Source of the DNA: Chrysomallon squamiferum
Taxonomy: Eukaryota > Mollusca > Gastropoda > Neomphalida > Peltospiridae
NCBI GenBank assembly: GCA_012295275.1
Contig: CM022676.1
Location: forward strand, 16,563,501 to 16,627,500
Direction: 5' to 3'
DNA length: 64,000 bases
Shown: in pieces, positions 15,184-26,297 of the stretch
How positions within the stretch are numbered: position 1 is the stretch's first letter
How the letters are laid out: each line of letters opens with the position of its first letter
Position numbers and translations under genes: made by a program
The notes under the pieces: generated by a model
Seen by the model: only the letters and a program-made list of their open reading frames with translations
What the model was told of the DNA's origin: nothing
The model's database searches: none

Positions 15184-15995
15184 TATTATTATTATCATTA
15201 TTATTATTATTATTATTATCATTATTATTATTATTTTGCATCCATATTGTTTTAGCTTGAATTTGAACATTTGAAAACAAATTGTACACTTGATATTGGA
15301 TATAAATTATCTTTATAACAATAATGATGATCTTCTTGTATTTATGTTTTGCTTTACTAGCTTTTACCACGACTATATTTAAAATATTATATTATATTTA
15401 GTATGACATTTAAAATGTATTTAGTTGCCTTAGGATATCAAATTAAAATCAATTAGACTTCAAATGATGTAGTCATAACAAAATTCATTAATAGTCTTAC
15501 ATTTCATTTACTTAGAATTGGTTTCTTTTCATTTTCACATTTATTTCCTTACGTCTGTCGTATTTTAAACCTTTATTTCAATATATTTTCTGTATAACTT
15601 TATGCTATACTTGATACATATTTCAAACACTACTAGTTTGTATGACATATGTGTATTCAAATGAACACTTGTTGTTTCAGATGACGTGTCTAATGAAAAT
15701 TTGATAGCAGTGGCTGCTGGATCTGTATCAGCGATATTCGTTTTAACTCTTTTTGTTGTCGCTATTGTCTTCATGTGCCGTAGACTGAGAAGAGGTTCGT
15801 ACTGTTTATTTTTGTTTTATTTTCAAATTACAAATGTGTGTCGTAGTGATTGTTCCTCTCTGTGTGTATATGTGTGACAGAGTGATAAGTCGGAAAATGA
15901 GTATTAGTTAAACAATTTGAGATAAATAGAAAATATATGCAATTTCATCATCATCAGCATCAATCTCATTATCCTCCTCCTCCTCCTCCTCATCA

Positions 15996-16074
<79 letters not shown>

Positions 16075-18595
16075 TAATGAAAACAAAATTAAAGGTATTT
16101 TTTTTATCAATTACTATTATTTAATATAACAAATGTTGTCATATTTTTTACCAGGTGATATCATAGTATTTTCTGTTTGTTTTTTTGTGTTCGCTATTTC
16201 AATATCTGTAATATTTTTGTTTTTAGGAAATGGAAAAGATGAACATGTGCATGAAACAAGGTAACACTGACTCATAGTAGGAATTAATATACTTTATTAG
16301 TTTTGTAACAGTGTATGTGTTGATGAATATGTTTTCATGTATAACAGTGACTGTACATTTTATTGCTTATAAAAAATGAATATATTTATTATGGAAACGA
16401 AACGTTAAGATTTTCCTGATAAAATATCCTATCATGTTTTAATGTCAAAGGTGTTACTTTCCAGGCGGTTATTTTTGTGTTGAAATGAAACTTTTTGTTC
16501 TAAATAACGAACACGGTTCAGAGTTTCTATAACCAGTGAATCTGTAACAGTAAGTAATTCCCGATTGATGTCCCAAATATTTCTGTGTAGTAGCCTCTGG
16601 TTTACTGATGATCAAGGGAGAGATGACACATTCTGGTCTGGACGTAGGTTCTCTCTCTCGAGGCAACGCTGGGCTGTCGTCGTCAATCTTAGTGAATTTT
16701 ACACCACGTATCTTAAATATGTTGATTGATTAATACATCTTTCTCTGAAGTGAGAAAACTGATCCTTGCAGATCAAGAATGTGTTATACTAAACATTTAT
16801 AACCATATTCTGTAATGGTAATCTACCAGTAGGGGATTTTTCTGATATGATGTTTGCTGCTTTCAAAGTCCAATCTTGACCACCCAGTTTTCATTAAGAG
16901 AGTGAACGAAGCGGTGCATCACAAGTTAGATCCCGGTTTTCTGTTCAGACGATCCGCTTGTCTTGTAGCTGAATCCAATATCTTGTATCTATTTGTTTCT
17001 CTGTGTATGTGTGTATATATTTATATCTATCTGTGATGTGTGTATATATTTATATCTATCTGTGATGTGTGTATATGTCGCTGTGTGATGTATGCTTTTC
17101 TTTCTGTGTGTATGTGATATGTATATGTCGTCTGCCTCTGTGCCCCTCTTTGTCGTGTTTCACACAGAAAGAAAGCAATATCACATAAAATGACGAAATA
17201 CAATGACTGACACTTCGGTAGACACCGTGAAGAATGAGTGATTACATTTATTTCATGTATCGTTATTCATAGAAATAATGCAGATATAACCGAGATATTT
17301 TAATTAGTTGTCTGATACTGTTTCCTTTATGTATGTATTATATATGTAAATATTTATGTATGTTATGTCATTATCCTACAATTCACAGTTACAATATTCA
17401 GCAATTTACTTTTACTTAGATATTGATTTAGTTTGTTATATATGTTTTTTTCTCTGTGTTTCTTATGTGTATCTTATTTTAATTGCTTAATCAATAACGG
17501 AATTGTTCTTATTATTGTTTTTGTTATTGCTCTTTTTGTTATTATTACCATTATTACACAGAAATCACTTAATCTTTAATTGTGAGTAGTCTATAAATGT
17601 TATTATTAAAACTGAAAAATCTACCACTTAGAACATGTGTCTCTTTCAAATCACAGGAACGTTTCAGAACCGCAGGGTCTAAAGTACGACAATCTTGCTT
17701 TTGAGCCTGGTAAGTGCAATATTTTCTAAATGTTTATGTGAAGACTTACTTTATTGAAAGCGGTTTAAATTCTGCTCGTTCACATATTAAGACGTCTGTG
17801 GTGTCCATCAGGAAAGGATGAATGAACCTACGAAAGGAAGTGATCAGTGAACAAGAAAAGAAAGGAGTATGAAAGAGAAAGGTGAAAAGTAATAATGAAC
17901 TATTAATAATATAAAAAAAGTTATCTTTTATATGCTGGGCTAAGAACGGGTGAGGTTATATTGCATAACGCTAAAGGGATAACAGAACTAATTTATATTA
18001 TCTGCTCAGATGTGCATATATACAGCTTGGCATTTATCTGTGATAAATATAGAGTATTTGTAAATTAATATTTTTACTTTTTACTTATTCTTCAATAATC
18101 TGGGTTTTATATTATCTCCTCAGATATGCAAAGTGTAATATTTTTGTTTGATAATTACAGAGCGTTTATAAACTAATAGTTGTGCAGTATGACAAGTTGT
18201 TTTATAAGCACCATAGACTAATTGCTATCTTTATAGCTGTGCAATTTAGAATCTGGTGATGTTAGCCTGTATATAGCGTTTGATATTATTTTCTCTCTAT
18301 CACTTCTGTTTTTTATTTTTATTTATTGTTTTTTATGTGCGTGTGTGCGTTTGTGCATGTGTGTGTGTGTATGTATGAATGTACATATATATATAACTTA
18401 TTTAATAATCTTATTTTTTTCTTTGTTTCTTCTACGTTTAACTGTTGATGTATGACATACTGTTTTTGAAACGGAACATAAATATGTATGTATGTTTTGT
18501 TACTTCTTGTAGGGAGCAGTGTAGAAGAGAGTTTGTCAAATAAACAGAATCAGCATGAAGTACGTGGTGTCGATGACAATGGGCCAAAACATTAA
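697..18595 (+). CDS. Modular receptor gene: SRCR x3, (Ig-Ig-FN3) x3, TM, tail (5' end missing)
   Basis: I can chain 19 exons with GT-AG borders: 697-841, 1691-1860, 3647-3791, 4551-4720, 6479-6623, 7359-7528, 8172-8426, 9022-9300, 9471-9770, 10492-10746, 11696-11974, 12187-12486, 13220-13474, 14072-14350, 14521-14820, 15681-15794, 16227-16260, 17657-17709 and 18513-18595. All reading frames close across the junctions. They give about 1240 residues of a type I membrane protein: three group-A SRCR domains, six Ig domains, three FN3 domains, one membrane helix and a ~55-residue tail. The start codon and signal peptide are left of the window, so more SRCR copies may precede. An AATAAA at 18945 could be the poly(A) signal. 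The domains suggest cell-surface recognition or adhesion, but no ligand can be inferred. I know no named gene with this exact order. Confidence 0.85.
2697..2809 (+). pseudogene. Decayed SRCR first-half exon (relic 1)
   Basis: After a good acceptor (TTTTCAG) the sequence reads [10 protein letters not shown], then [10 protein letters not shown] and ICGTN. It is clearly an SRCR N-terminal half exon in the same phase. It then runs to a stop at 2809 without a donor, losing the WGTICDD and VLCHMLGFS parts. It would break the frame if spliced in, so it is probably skipped. A near-identical relic sits at 5521-5633 and a frameshifted one at 55186. Confidence 0.7.
3647..4720 (+). CDS. SRCR domain 2 (exons 3647-3791 and 4551-4720)
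   Basis: This has the same two-exon structure, splice phases and six cysteines as SRCR 1. Its C-terminal half has the canonical [12 protein letters not shown] motif that SRCR 1 lacks. It begins [16 protein letters not shown]. Exon-flanking intron sequence is nearly identical to the unit before it, so the SRCR units arose by tandem duplication of about 2.8-2.95 kb. The intron between the halves contains (AAT)n followed by (AAG)n at 4219-4318. Confidence 0.87.
5521..5633 (+). pseudogene. Decayed SRCR first-half exon (relic 2)
   Basis: Second copy of the relic at 2697. It has the same acceptor, the same truncated SRCR N-terminal half ([17 protein letters not shown]) and a terminal stop without a donor. 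Its decay predates the tandem duplication, because both relics share the same lesions. Confidence 0.7.
6479..7528 (+). CDS. SRCR domain 3 (exons 6479-6623 and 7359-7528)
   Basis: This is the last and most diverged SRCR copy before the Ig region. Differences from SRCR 2 include [13 protein letters not shown] in the first half, and [14 protein letters not shown] and [12 protein letters not shown] in the second. All six cysteines are kept. The exon ends in phase 1 and joins the first Ig exon at 8172 in frame. The sequence after its donor differs from that after SRCR 1 and 2, marking the right edge of the SRCR duplication unit. Confidence 0.87.
8172..9770 (+). CDS. Cassette 1: Ig (8172-8426), Ig (9022-9300), FN3 (9471-9770)
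   Basis: There are three one-domain exons, all phase 1-1. The first Ig has the core cysteines in LNVSC and TFTC with the tryptophan in YTWR, plus an extra close pair (NCDSSC) likely forming a second disulphide. The second Ig carries the classic LDTGFYTC signature. The third exon is fibronectin type III ([33 protein letters not shown]). Several N-glycosylation sequons are visible (NVS, NQT, NNS, NVT). The Ig1-Ig2 intron (595 bp) is almost the same as the one in cassette 3, whereas the FN3 exon and the intron after it match cassette 2. Confidence 0.88.
10492..12486 (+). CDS. Cassette 2: Ig (10492-10746), Ig (11696-11974), FN3 (12187-12486)
   Basis: It has the same three exon lengths (255, 279, 300 bp) and phases as cassette 1. 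The first Ig is the most diverged of the three ([22 protein letters not shown]). Its following intron (949 bp) is unlike those of cassettes 1 and 3. The FN3 exon is nearly identical to that of cassette 1, including [10 protein letters not shown] longer intron segment before the FN3 (12120-12186) uses a different acceptor context (CCTACAAG). Confidence 0.88.
13220..14820 (+). CDS. Cassette 3: Ig (13220-13474), Ig (14072-14350), FN3 (14521-14820)
   Basis: Same organisation as the other cassettes. The first Ig and its downstream intron are almost identical to cassette 1. The FN3 differs in its second half ([33 protein letters not shown]), which is closer to the general FN3 consensus and may be the ancestral form. 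The donor is GTGCGT rather than GTACGT. It joins the transmembrane exon at 15681 in phase 1. Confidence 0.88.
15681..18595 (+). CDS. Transmembrane exon and three cytoplasmic-tail exons
   Basis: Exon 15681-15794 encodes a short stalk (DDVSNENL), a hydrophobic helix of about 23 residues rich in A, V, F and I, and a basic stop-transfer CRRLRR. Exons 16227-16260, 17657-17709 and 18513-18595 add a ~55-residue tail ending in TAA at 18593-18595. The phases are 1, 2, 1 and the frame closes exactly. The tail contains one tyrosine motif, KYDNLAF. As Y-x-N it would fit the general SH2 (Grb2-type) preference if phosphorylated. No ITIM, ITAM, TIR or death domain is visible. The small tail exons are supported by frame and splice sites only. 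Confidence 0.75.
15795..17656 (+). other. Introns of the tail region with microsatellites
   Basis: These introns separate the transmembrane and tail exons. They contain (CTC)n/(CAT)n followed by a long (ATT)n at about 15975-16075, and a GC-richer stretch at 16440-16720 that looks like non-intronic or transposon-derived sequence. I could not recognise it. Two short imperfect repeats (TGTGTATATATTTATATCTATCTG) lie near 17010-17065. Confidence 0.4.
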
Positions 18596-19342
18596 GATCT
18601 CTTTCTTAATGTGTTTACTTAAAACATCGAAACAACCTATTTTATTACCATTATCACACACAGAGACACACACACACACACACACATACACACACACACA
18701 CACACACTTATACACACAGATATGCATATATATGAACAAATTATATAACACTTATTCACCATTATTGAATTTTATTATTCTCGAAAGCTAGTTAAATATG
18801 TATTTTTTCTTTTCATACAAGAACGTCTTTGGGGACATTTGTTTTTAATGTGGGATTGACATTTGTGTTATGTTTACATTAAGACTATATATGTAATATA
18901 CAGTGTAGGTTAGTATAATATTATATGTGCTACAATTACAGGCTAATAAAATTGTGACTAACTGGGTATAGTATGATTCTAATTAAACTCATTTTATTAG
19001 TAATAATAAGAAAGTAAAATAGATAAACAAGACACTAACTATATGTTACTATTACAATCAGTAATGATGTAGCTACACATTTTCCTCACTGTGTTATGAA
19101 GTATGTATCTGAGTACAACATCTTCAGTTAAGATATAACCAGAACATAAAACTACATAAATATCTATAACAAATAAAATATAACTATAAAACAATAATGT
19201 ACAAAAACAAAAATTCAAATGACAGTAGGTGAACATATAAAAATTTGCAACTATATTTATTTTAAAAAAAAACATTATCTGCGAAGTTACATAATTAAGA
19301 AGTGTTTTATCTTTCCTTCAGCTTTTATTTATTTATTTATCA

Positions 19343-19375
<33 letters not shown>

Positions 19376-20646
19376 TATTTTTAAAATTTAAATAGCTATT
19401 TCAGTTTCCTCTGAAAATACTGTTTCAGTATTAGTCGATAAGTTACATAAATTATAATTCGACATAAACGTGTATACATATTTTTGATATTGAAATATAT
19501 TTCGATTTGTCTGGTATACCGTTTCTCGCATTTGACAATATAGCATCATTACTTTTAAACACATAACGATAGTCATCTCCAAATTTGTCAACATTAAGAA
19601 TATGACATTTTCTCTTTTCTCTTACAATATTAAATCGGTTTTAATAGCAGGTTTAACATTACAGTTCTAATTTGACGTAAGACATGAACATTCACTTGAG
19701 CATTGCTATTCTCTAGGGCAATTAGTTTTGATTGATTTCCCTTTTTAGTGATGTATGTTAAAGTGTTTTACTAACATGAGCTATAACGTACAAAAAGTGC
19801 AAACTAACGGACAATTACAACACTCTTGCTAATAGAGGAAGGTGTTCCAGGAAATTCTAGATTTTTTCAACTTTGAATATTTCGCGGTATTTTTGTAATT
19901 CATCATGATGTGGAACAGTTAAATAATTAATCAGGGTAAAACGTACTATTATTTTTGGTATCAAATTGTTGATCCACCTTTGTCGTTCTATTCGCGCTAT
20001 TTTTAGACTGTCGCACTTAAAAGCATCGCTTCAAAGTAGGTCGCACTTTTATTCCTACCGCTCAAAATGTCATAGCAAACAGTTACACAATTTCATGTGG
20101 AGTCTTACTATTAAATATATATTTGTAAAACCTCGTAATTTCGCAACTATAGTTATTTCCTCGGCTGAAGAAAGGTTTGTGGAATCTGTGATTAATGGCT
20201 TCTTGGCTTTGAGAGTGCAATTCCTCTTTTGTTGTCACGTGATAAGGCACAAATTCATTAACATTGTCATTAAGAAGCAACAATCTTCTTAGACAAATAA
20301 TCATACGAACTTCGAAACTTTAAGTGAACTGTCTAACACAACTTTGAAATTGTGTTACGTTCTTTTGTATCAACACATTTTTATATTTATTTAGTTTTAT
20401 TTATTTATTTATAAAAAAAATAAATAAAAAAACAAACAATAAAGAAACAACAACAACAAAACAACAGACTCTTAATAACGCGTGACTAAGAACTCAAAAT
20501 CACCCATTCAGCGATGATGTTATTTGTGATATTATCAATCGGTACAGTTTGTGTCAAACAATCGCAGAACGCGACTAAGAAGGGTTTGATATTTATTAGC
20601 ACTCAACATGGTATCATATACTTCTGTACATGTGAGCTAAAAAAGA

Positions 20647-20692
<46 letters not shown>

Positions 20693-21100
20693 TTTAAATG
20701 TCATATCAGTATTTTATGTACATTGTGAAAATATATTAAATGGATTTGAGCAAGAACACTGTAATGTTTTGAACCTAAAATGTACATACTGATGCCATCG
20801 TATCCAGAACATTTTCCCTTGGGACAAATATAGATAGCCTATTACCGTTTTCCCCCGTTTGAACACATAAACACCAACAGACATCCTGTTTTCATACACT
20901 TATCCTTAAATAGAGATAATAGTCTTCTTCTTTTTTCGAAAATGTGTTTGTTTATAGGTAAAACTTCAGCGAGTGGACCAGCTAAACTTTTCTTGGTTAA
21001 TTTGGATATTTTTGCTGGTTTCTTAATTTTAATCTTCACACGCCAATATCAGCAATAGATATCAGAATGTAAGAGAGAAAAATATAAAACTTACTCTTGT
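18596..21100. other. 3' UTR/intergenic, no gene recognised
   Basis: AT-rich sequence after the receptor stop. It includes an (AC)n tract at 18656-18718, a possible poly(A) signal AATAAA at 18945, (TTTA)n near 19325-19375 and a 40-base poly-T at 20650-20689. The short open frames here have no recognisable domain and AT-driven composition, so I do not call genes. Confidence 0.5.
20650..20689. repeat. Poly-T homopolymer (about 40 bases)
   Basis: An uninterrupted T run. It could be the poly(A) end of a retrotransposed element on the minus strand, but no element body or target-site duplication was recognised beside it. Confidence 0.8.
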
Positions 21101-21104
21101 TTTT

Positions 21105-23380
21105 CGAAATATACAGTGAAAGTTCAAAGACATTTCATTCTAAAGAGGCATGATAAATTTAAAAAAAAGAAATTAAAAATTAAAAATATGATTTTAAATG
21201 TGTAATATAGGTTTAAACAAAACATAGTATTAGAAATAATTATACAGTGTAATTAGAAATAAAGAATGAAACTACAAAAAAAACATCAACATTTTATTGT
21301 AAATAGAGAGATTATAACTGTGGATAAACCACACAATTAGCAACATACAATATAACTAAACAAAAACGTATTGTTAGAAATATACAGTGTAACTTTAAAC
21401 ATGAACTTTTTCCACTGAAAATATACGCTCCGTATTTAATAAGAAGATTTTAGAATAGATATACAGTTAAAATTTAAACAAAAAACATATATCTGGAAAT
21501 AAAAACGTTCATTTAGAAATATACAGTTGAGCTTTTAACGGAAATGTATTATTATAAATAAACCATCTAACTTTAAACAAAACTGTTTTACTGGAAACAT
21601 ACAGCGTAAAGCGTGTTAATATAATTATACAGTGCAATTTTGAACAGAATCGTGTTAGAAATATACAGTGTAACAAAACAAAACTTTTTTATTACAAATT
21701 ATACACGTTAGTTTTAAAAGAAAACGTATTATTAGGAAATATAGAGTGGAATTTTTAACAAAAACGTCTTATTACGAATATATATGGAGTAATTTTAAAC
21801 AAAAACGTATTATTAGAACATATACAGGGTAACTTTAAATAAAAATGTATTATTAGAAAACATACTGGATAACTTTATACAAAACGCAGATTATTGGAAG
21901 ATATGCAGAGTAACTTTAACTAAACAGGTACTAATAGAAATGCAGTGAATTTTTAAACAAAAACGTATTATTAAAACAAATACAGGACAACATTAAACAA
22001 AAACGTATACTTAGAAATATACAGAGAAACTTTAAACAAAGACGTATTATTAGGAAACATAGAGATAACCTTAAAAAAAAAAAAACGTATTATCAGAACA
22101 TACACAGGGTAACATTAAACACAAACGTATTAATAGAAATAAGCAGTGTAAATTTAAACAAAAATACATTATTATAAATATACAGGGAAACTTTAAACAA
22201 AAACGTATTTTTATAAACATACAATGAAACTTAAAACCAAAACGAATTAATAGAAAATATGCAGGGTAACTTTAAACAAAACACATTATTAGAAATACAC
22301 AGTGACACTTTAAACAAAGACGTATTATTAGAAAATAAGCAATGTATTTTTTAACAAAAACACATTATTAGAAATATGTAGTTAAACTTTTAACAAAAAC
22401 GTATTATTAAAAAATATACAGAGTAAATTTAAACAAACACATATTATTAGAAAATATGCAGGGTAACTTCAAACATAAAAGGTATTACTGGAAATATACA
22501 GAATGATTTTAAACAAAACACATATTATTAGAAAATATACAAGGGAACTTTAACTAAAAAGGTATTAATAGAAATATACAGTCAAACTTTTAAAAAGTGT
22601 CTTATTCGGAATATGCAGTGCAAGATTAATTAAAGTATTATTAGATATATACAATGAAATTTAAAAAAAAAAGTTTTTTCTGTCTTTATCAGAAACGTAT
22701 TATTAGAATTATAAAATGTAACATTAATATGTTTATATTTGTGGACATATTATTATTATCATCATCATCATCATCATCATCATTATTATTATTATTATTA
22801 TTATTATTACTACTACTAATATGCAACGTAACTTAAAACAAAATCGTATTACTAAAACTATGCAGAGCTAATCTATCAAAAATGTGTTATCAGATATATA
22901 CTGTTTAACTATAAACAAAAATATGTTACTAGAAATATACAGTGCAATTTTAAACAAAAATGTTTTAGAAATATACACAGTAACCTTAAACAAGAACATG
23001 TTTTCAAAAATATGCACTGTATCTTTAAAAAAAAATGTATTATTAGAAAAATACGGTGTTACTTTATAAAACAAAAAATATTAGAAATATACAGTACAAC
23101 TTTAAAAAACAAAGAAACAAAAAAGTTAGTATTAATAGAAATATGCAATGTACGTTTAAGCAAAAATTAATTATGAGAGATATACAGGGTAACTTTAATG
23201 TGGTATAAAAAGTATTATTAGAAATATACAGTGTAACTTTTAACAGAAAGGTTATATTAGAAATAACCATTATAATTTTAAACAGAAACTTAGAAATGAA
23301 GAAATGCAGTGCATTTTAATCAAAACGTAGTTATTAAATATGAAGCGCATCTTCAAATGAAAAGCATATTATAAGAAATA
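21105..23380. repeat. Degenerate ~40-bp AT-rich tandem array (copy 1)
   Basis: About 2.3 kb of diverged units. Each contains variants of CTTTAAACAAAAACGTATTA followed by TTAGAAATATACAG, with period near 40 bp and many indels. Units are too diverged for a young satellite. It is interrupted by a (CAT)n/(ATT)n tract near 22750-22820. A second array of the same unit lies at 46880-47640, and both are followed by the same unique-looking sequence (23640-23800 and 47800-47945). The array is therefore probably an internal part of a dispersed repeat element. Confidence 0.75.
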
Positions 23381-23639
23381 ATGTGTTCATCACCATCATC
23401 ATCATCAGCAGCAGCAACTGTATGAACATCGTCGTCACCGACATAATCAAAATCGTCTGAATCTTCTCCTCAGTTGCTGTGTCGTTCTTTTTAGGTAGAA
23501 ATTAACCAGGCTGAAATTTTTCACTTTTTCGGTAAAAAAATAAAAAACTTTGAATAACTCTGTAAAATAAGAAATAAAAAAAAATCGTATAAAATGAAAA
23601 AAATAAGATAAAAATAATTTGTCACTAAGTCTCTTTTCT

Positions 23640-23800
23640 TTTCCTTGTCACAATGTCGTGTGACTGAGAACTGGAAACTGTTTGATTTTTCTTGGATATA
23701 ATCCCTGTCTGTATCTGTTACTCGATAATCCAGTTCTGATGTAATTTTCGGATAATCCGTTTGTCCTCGTACCTGTTTTTATAAACATTGGGTTAAATTC
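23640..23800. repeat. Shared sequence downstream of the ~40-bp array (copy 1)
   Basis: It includes GGATATAATCCCTGTCTG, TTACTCGATAATCCAGTTCT and TTTTCGGAT. The same order of segments is at 47870-47945 after the second array. Fragments of it also appear inside the left part of the neighbouring 27-bp minisatellite (24079-24270). Confidence 0.7.
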
Positions 23801-23859
23801 TATATATATTTAACATAATACGTATATATGTAGTATGACAAAATATGACATCCAAAAGA

Positions 23860-25530
23860 AATCGAGGTTAGTATCTCTGTCTGACGTCCCTGATAATTAT
23901 CTCTGTCTGATTATTTGTTGTCTTTATTCTGTCTGACTATTTCTTTGTCTTTTGACCCTGCTAATTTGTCTGTCTGACGTGCATCTATTTGTCTGTTAGT
24001 GCTGGTCTCCATCTGTTGTATCTCTGTGACATCCATCTGTTGTGAATCTGTTAGTATCTCTCTTTTGACATCCATCTGTTTTCCTTGTCACAATGTCATC
24101 TGTTAGTATCTCTGTCTGATTTAGGCGAATCGAATCTGGATCTCTGTCTGACATCTTAGTATCTCTGTCTGATTTTTCTGGATATAATCCTGTCTGTCTG
24201 TATCTGTTACATCGATAATCCAGTTCTCTGTCTGACGTGCATCTGTTAGTATCTCTGTCTTTCGGATAATCTGTCTGAATTATCTCTGTCGTCCATCTGT
24301 TAGTATCTCTGGTGCATCTGTTAGTATCTCTGTGTTTCTGTCTGAAACGTGCATCTGTTAAACTGTCTGACGGCATCTTTAGTATCTCTGTCTCATCTGT
24401 TAGTATCTCTGGATATCTGTTAGTATCTCTGTCTGACATCCATCTGTTAGTATCTCTGTCTGACGTCCATCTGTTAGTATCTCTGTCTGACGTGCATCTG
24501 TTAGTATCTCTGTCTGACGTAATCTGTTAGTATCTCTGTCTGACGTCCATCTGTTAGTATCTCTGTCTGACGTCCATCTGTTAGTATCTCTGTCTGACAT
24601 CCATCTGTTAGTATCTCTGTCTGACGTCCATCTGTTAGTATCTCTGTCTGACATCCATCTGTATCTCTGTCTGACATCCATCTGTTAGTATCTCTGTCTG
24701 ACATCCATCTGTTAGTATCTCTGTCTGACATCCATCTGTTAGTATCTCTGTCTGACATCCATCTGTTAGTATCTGTCTGACGTGCATCTGTTAGTATCTC
24801 TGTCTGACATCCATCTGTTAGTATCTCTGTCTGACATCCATCTGTTAGTATCTCTGTCTGACATCCATCTGTTAGTATCTCTGTCTGACATCCATCTGTT
24901 AGTATCTCTGTCTGACATCCATCTGTTAGTATCTCTGTCTGACATCCATCTGTTAGTATCTCTGTCTGACATCCATCTGTTAGTATCTCTGTCTGACATC
25001 CATCTGTTAGTATCTCTGTCTGACATCCATCTGTTGTATCTCTGTCTGACATCCATCTGTTAGTATCTCTGTCTGACGTCCATCTGTTAGTATCTCTGTC
25101 TGTCTGACATCCATCTGTTAGTATCTCTGTCTTTATCTCTGTCTGACGTCCATCTGTTAGTATCTCTGTCTGTTGACATCCATCTGCATCCATCTGTTAG
25201 TATCTGTCTGATATCCATCTGTTGTATATCTGTCTGACGTCCATCTGTTAGTATTCTGTCTGACGTCCATCTATCTGATCTCTGTCTGACGTCCATCCAA
25301 AGTTAATATCTCTGTCCATCTGTAGTATCCATCTGTTAGTATCTCTGTCTGACGTCCATCTGTTAGTAAGTTTCTCTGTCTGACGGTTACTGTTAGTATC
25401 TGTGTCTTTTGCCTTTCTTTTAGCATCTCTGTGTGATGCTCTACTGTTTATTCCTATCTGACAAAGTTCTGTTAGTATCTCTCTCCGAAGCCACATTGTT
25501 AGTATTTCCATCTGACGCTTTATTGTTACC
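23860..25530. repeat. 27-bp minisatellite
   Basis: A tandem array whose unit contains CTGTCTGACATCC and ATCTGTTAGTATCT. The unit is 27 bp, a multiple of three, so long artificial open frames run through it on both strands. The centre (about 24780-25060) is nearly perfect and both edges are decayed, the usual result of unequal exchange. C/T variants (GACATCC, GACGTCC, GACGTGC) mark sub-families. The left edge is interleaved with pieces of the sequence at 23640-23800. I do not consider it coding. Confidence 0.9.
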
Positions 25531-25847
25531 AACTCTTTTGGACCTCATTTCGGAGGACGTCACATTTTTTTTTTTCTACTGGAACAGATTTCGCATTCTG
25601 CATTGTTCCCGAAATAGTCAAAATAAATATGACCTAAAACAAAAATGTGATTCTACAATTGTAATTTTTCACAAGGTGTGAATCAGTTAAAAACAAGATA
25701 TATAAATGTAATAATTTAATAGGAAATATAAAATATTTCGATATTACTAAAATATCATTTGACTTTGTTTTAGATATGTAAATTTAGAGACAGACATTTA
25801 TAAGTTCTTAATTAAAAACAGAGATACACAAATACAGTGTTCTCACC

Positions 25848-26297
25848 TGCTTGACATTTCAGCCAACCTTCCGTACTGAAATTCGTGGTAATTTCGTCTG
25901 TGGAGATGTAACGAAGAGATATTTCACTTGAAGGAAGGAATCGAGCCCGAGATTTAACTATTTCTTGACGTTCTGGAGTAAAGGCATTTCCATCCATAGC
26001 GAACTTTTCAATTACTTCAGTAACATCATTTGTATTGTCTGTGATTTTCAGTGACTCGTTGGCGTCGTCTGAAGCTGATTTTAGATCGATTAGCAGTTTC
26101 AGTCTTTTCGTTTCATTGTCTGCATCGAATTCCTCCTGCTTCGTAAATATTCTTCTGTCCTTCGATATCCATGTCTTGAAACGATCCACGTCTTTATCAT
26201 GTTCACTGATCCCCATCTTACGAAAATATGTTTTACACGTACGACAGTTATTGTTAAGAGCCATAAGCTTCTCACTTTGTATTTCATAATAGTCTTT
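25848..26297 (-). CDS. ZNFX1: ZNFX1-like segment 5: C-terminal region and start of the RZ-type finger
   Basis: After a one-base frame change at 26295-26298 the family sequence resumes as DYYEIQSEKLMALNNNC, then a charged helical region, then TEGWLKCQAG. In ZNFX1 proteins this last motif starts a short C-terminal RZ-type zinc finger (W-K-C then GHxY and CGG). Here, right after CAAGCAG, comes GTGAGA, a good splice donor at about 25848. If read through instead, the frame stops at 25812. I searched the minus strand of the following 5 kb by eye and did not find the rest of the finger, so it is lost or replaced by the minisatellite region. Confidence 0.7.

Noticed and set aside
16440-16720. GC-richer block with a 65-residue minus-strand frame inside a receptor intron
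   Set aside because: Possibly an old transposon fragment, but I recognise no family and cannot define ends.
19966-20292. 108-residue plus-strand frame with a minus-strand partner
   Set aside because: No domain, no splice or start context, and AT-driven composition; not enough to call a gene.
23996-25532. Long open frames on both strands through the 27-bp repeats, and a CRISPR-like look
   Set aside because: The unit length is a multiple of three, so open frames are automatic. There are no unique spacers between repeats and the genome is eukaryotic, so neither a real protein nor a CRISPR array is supported.
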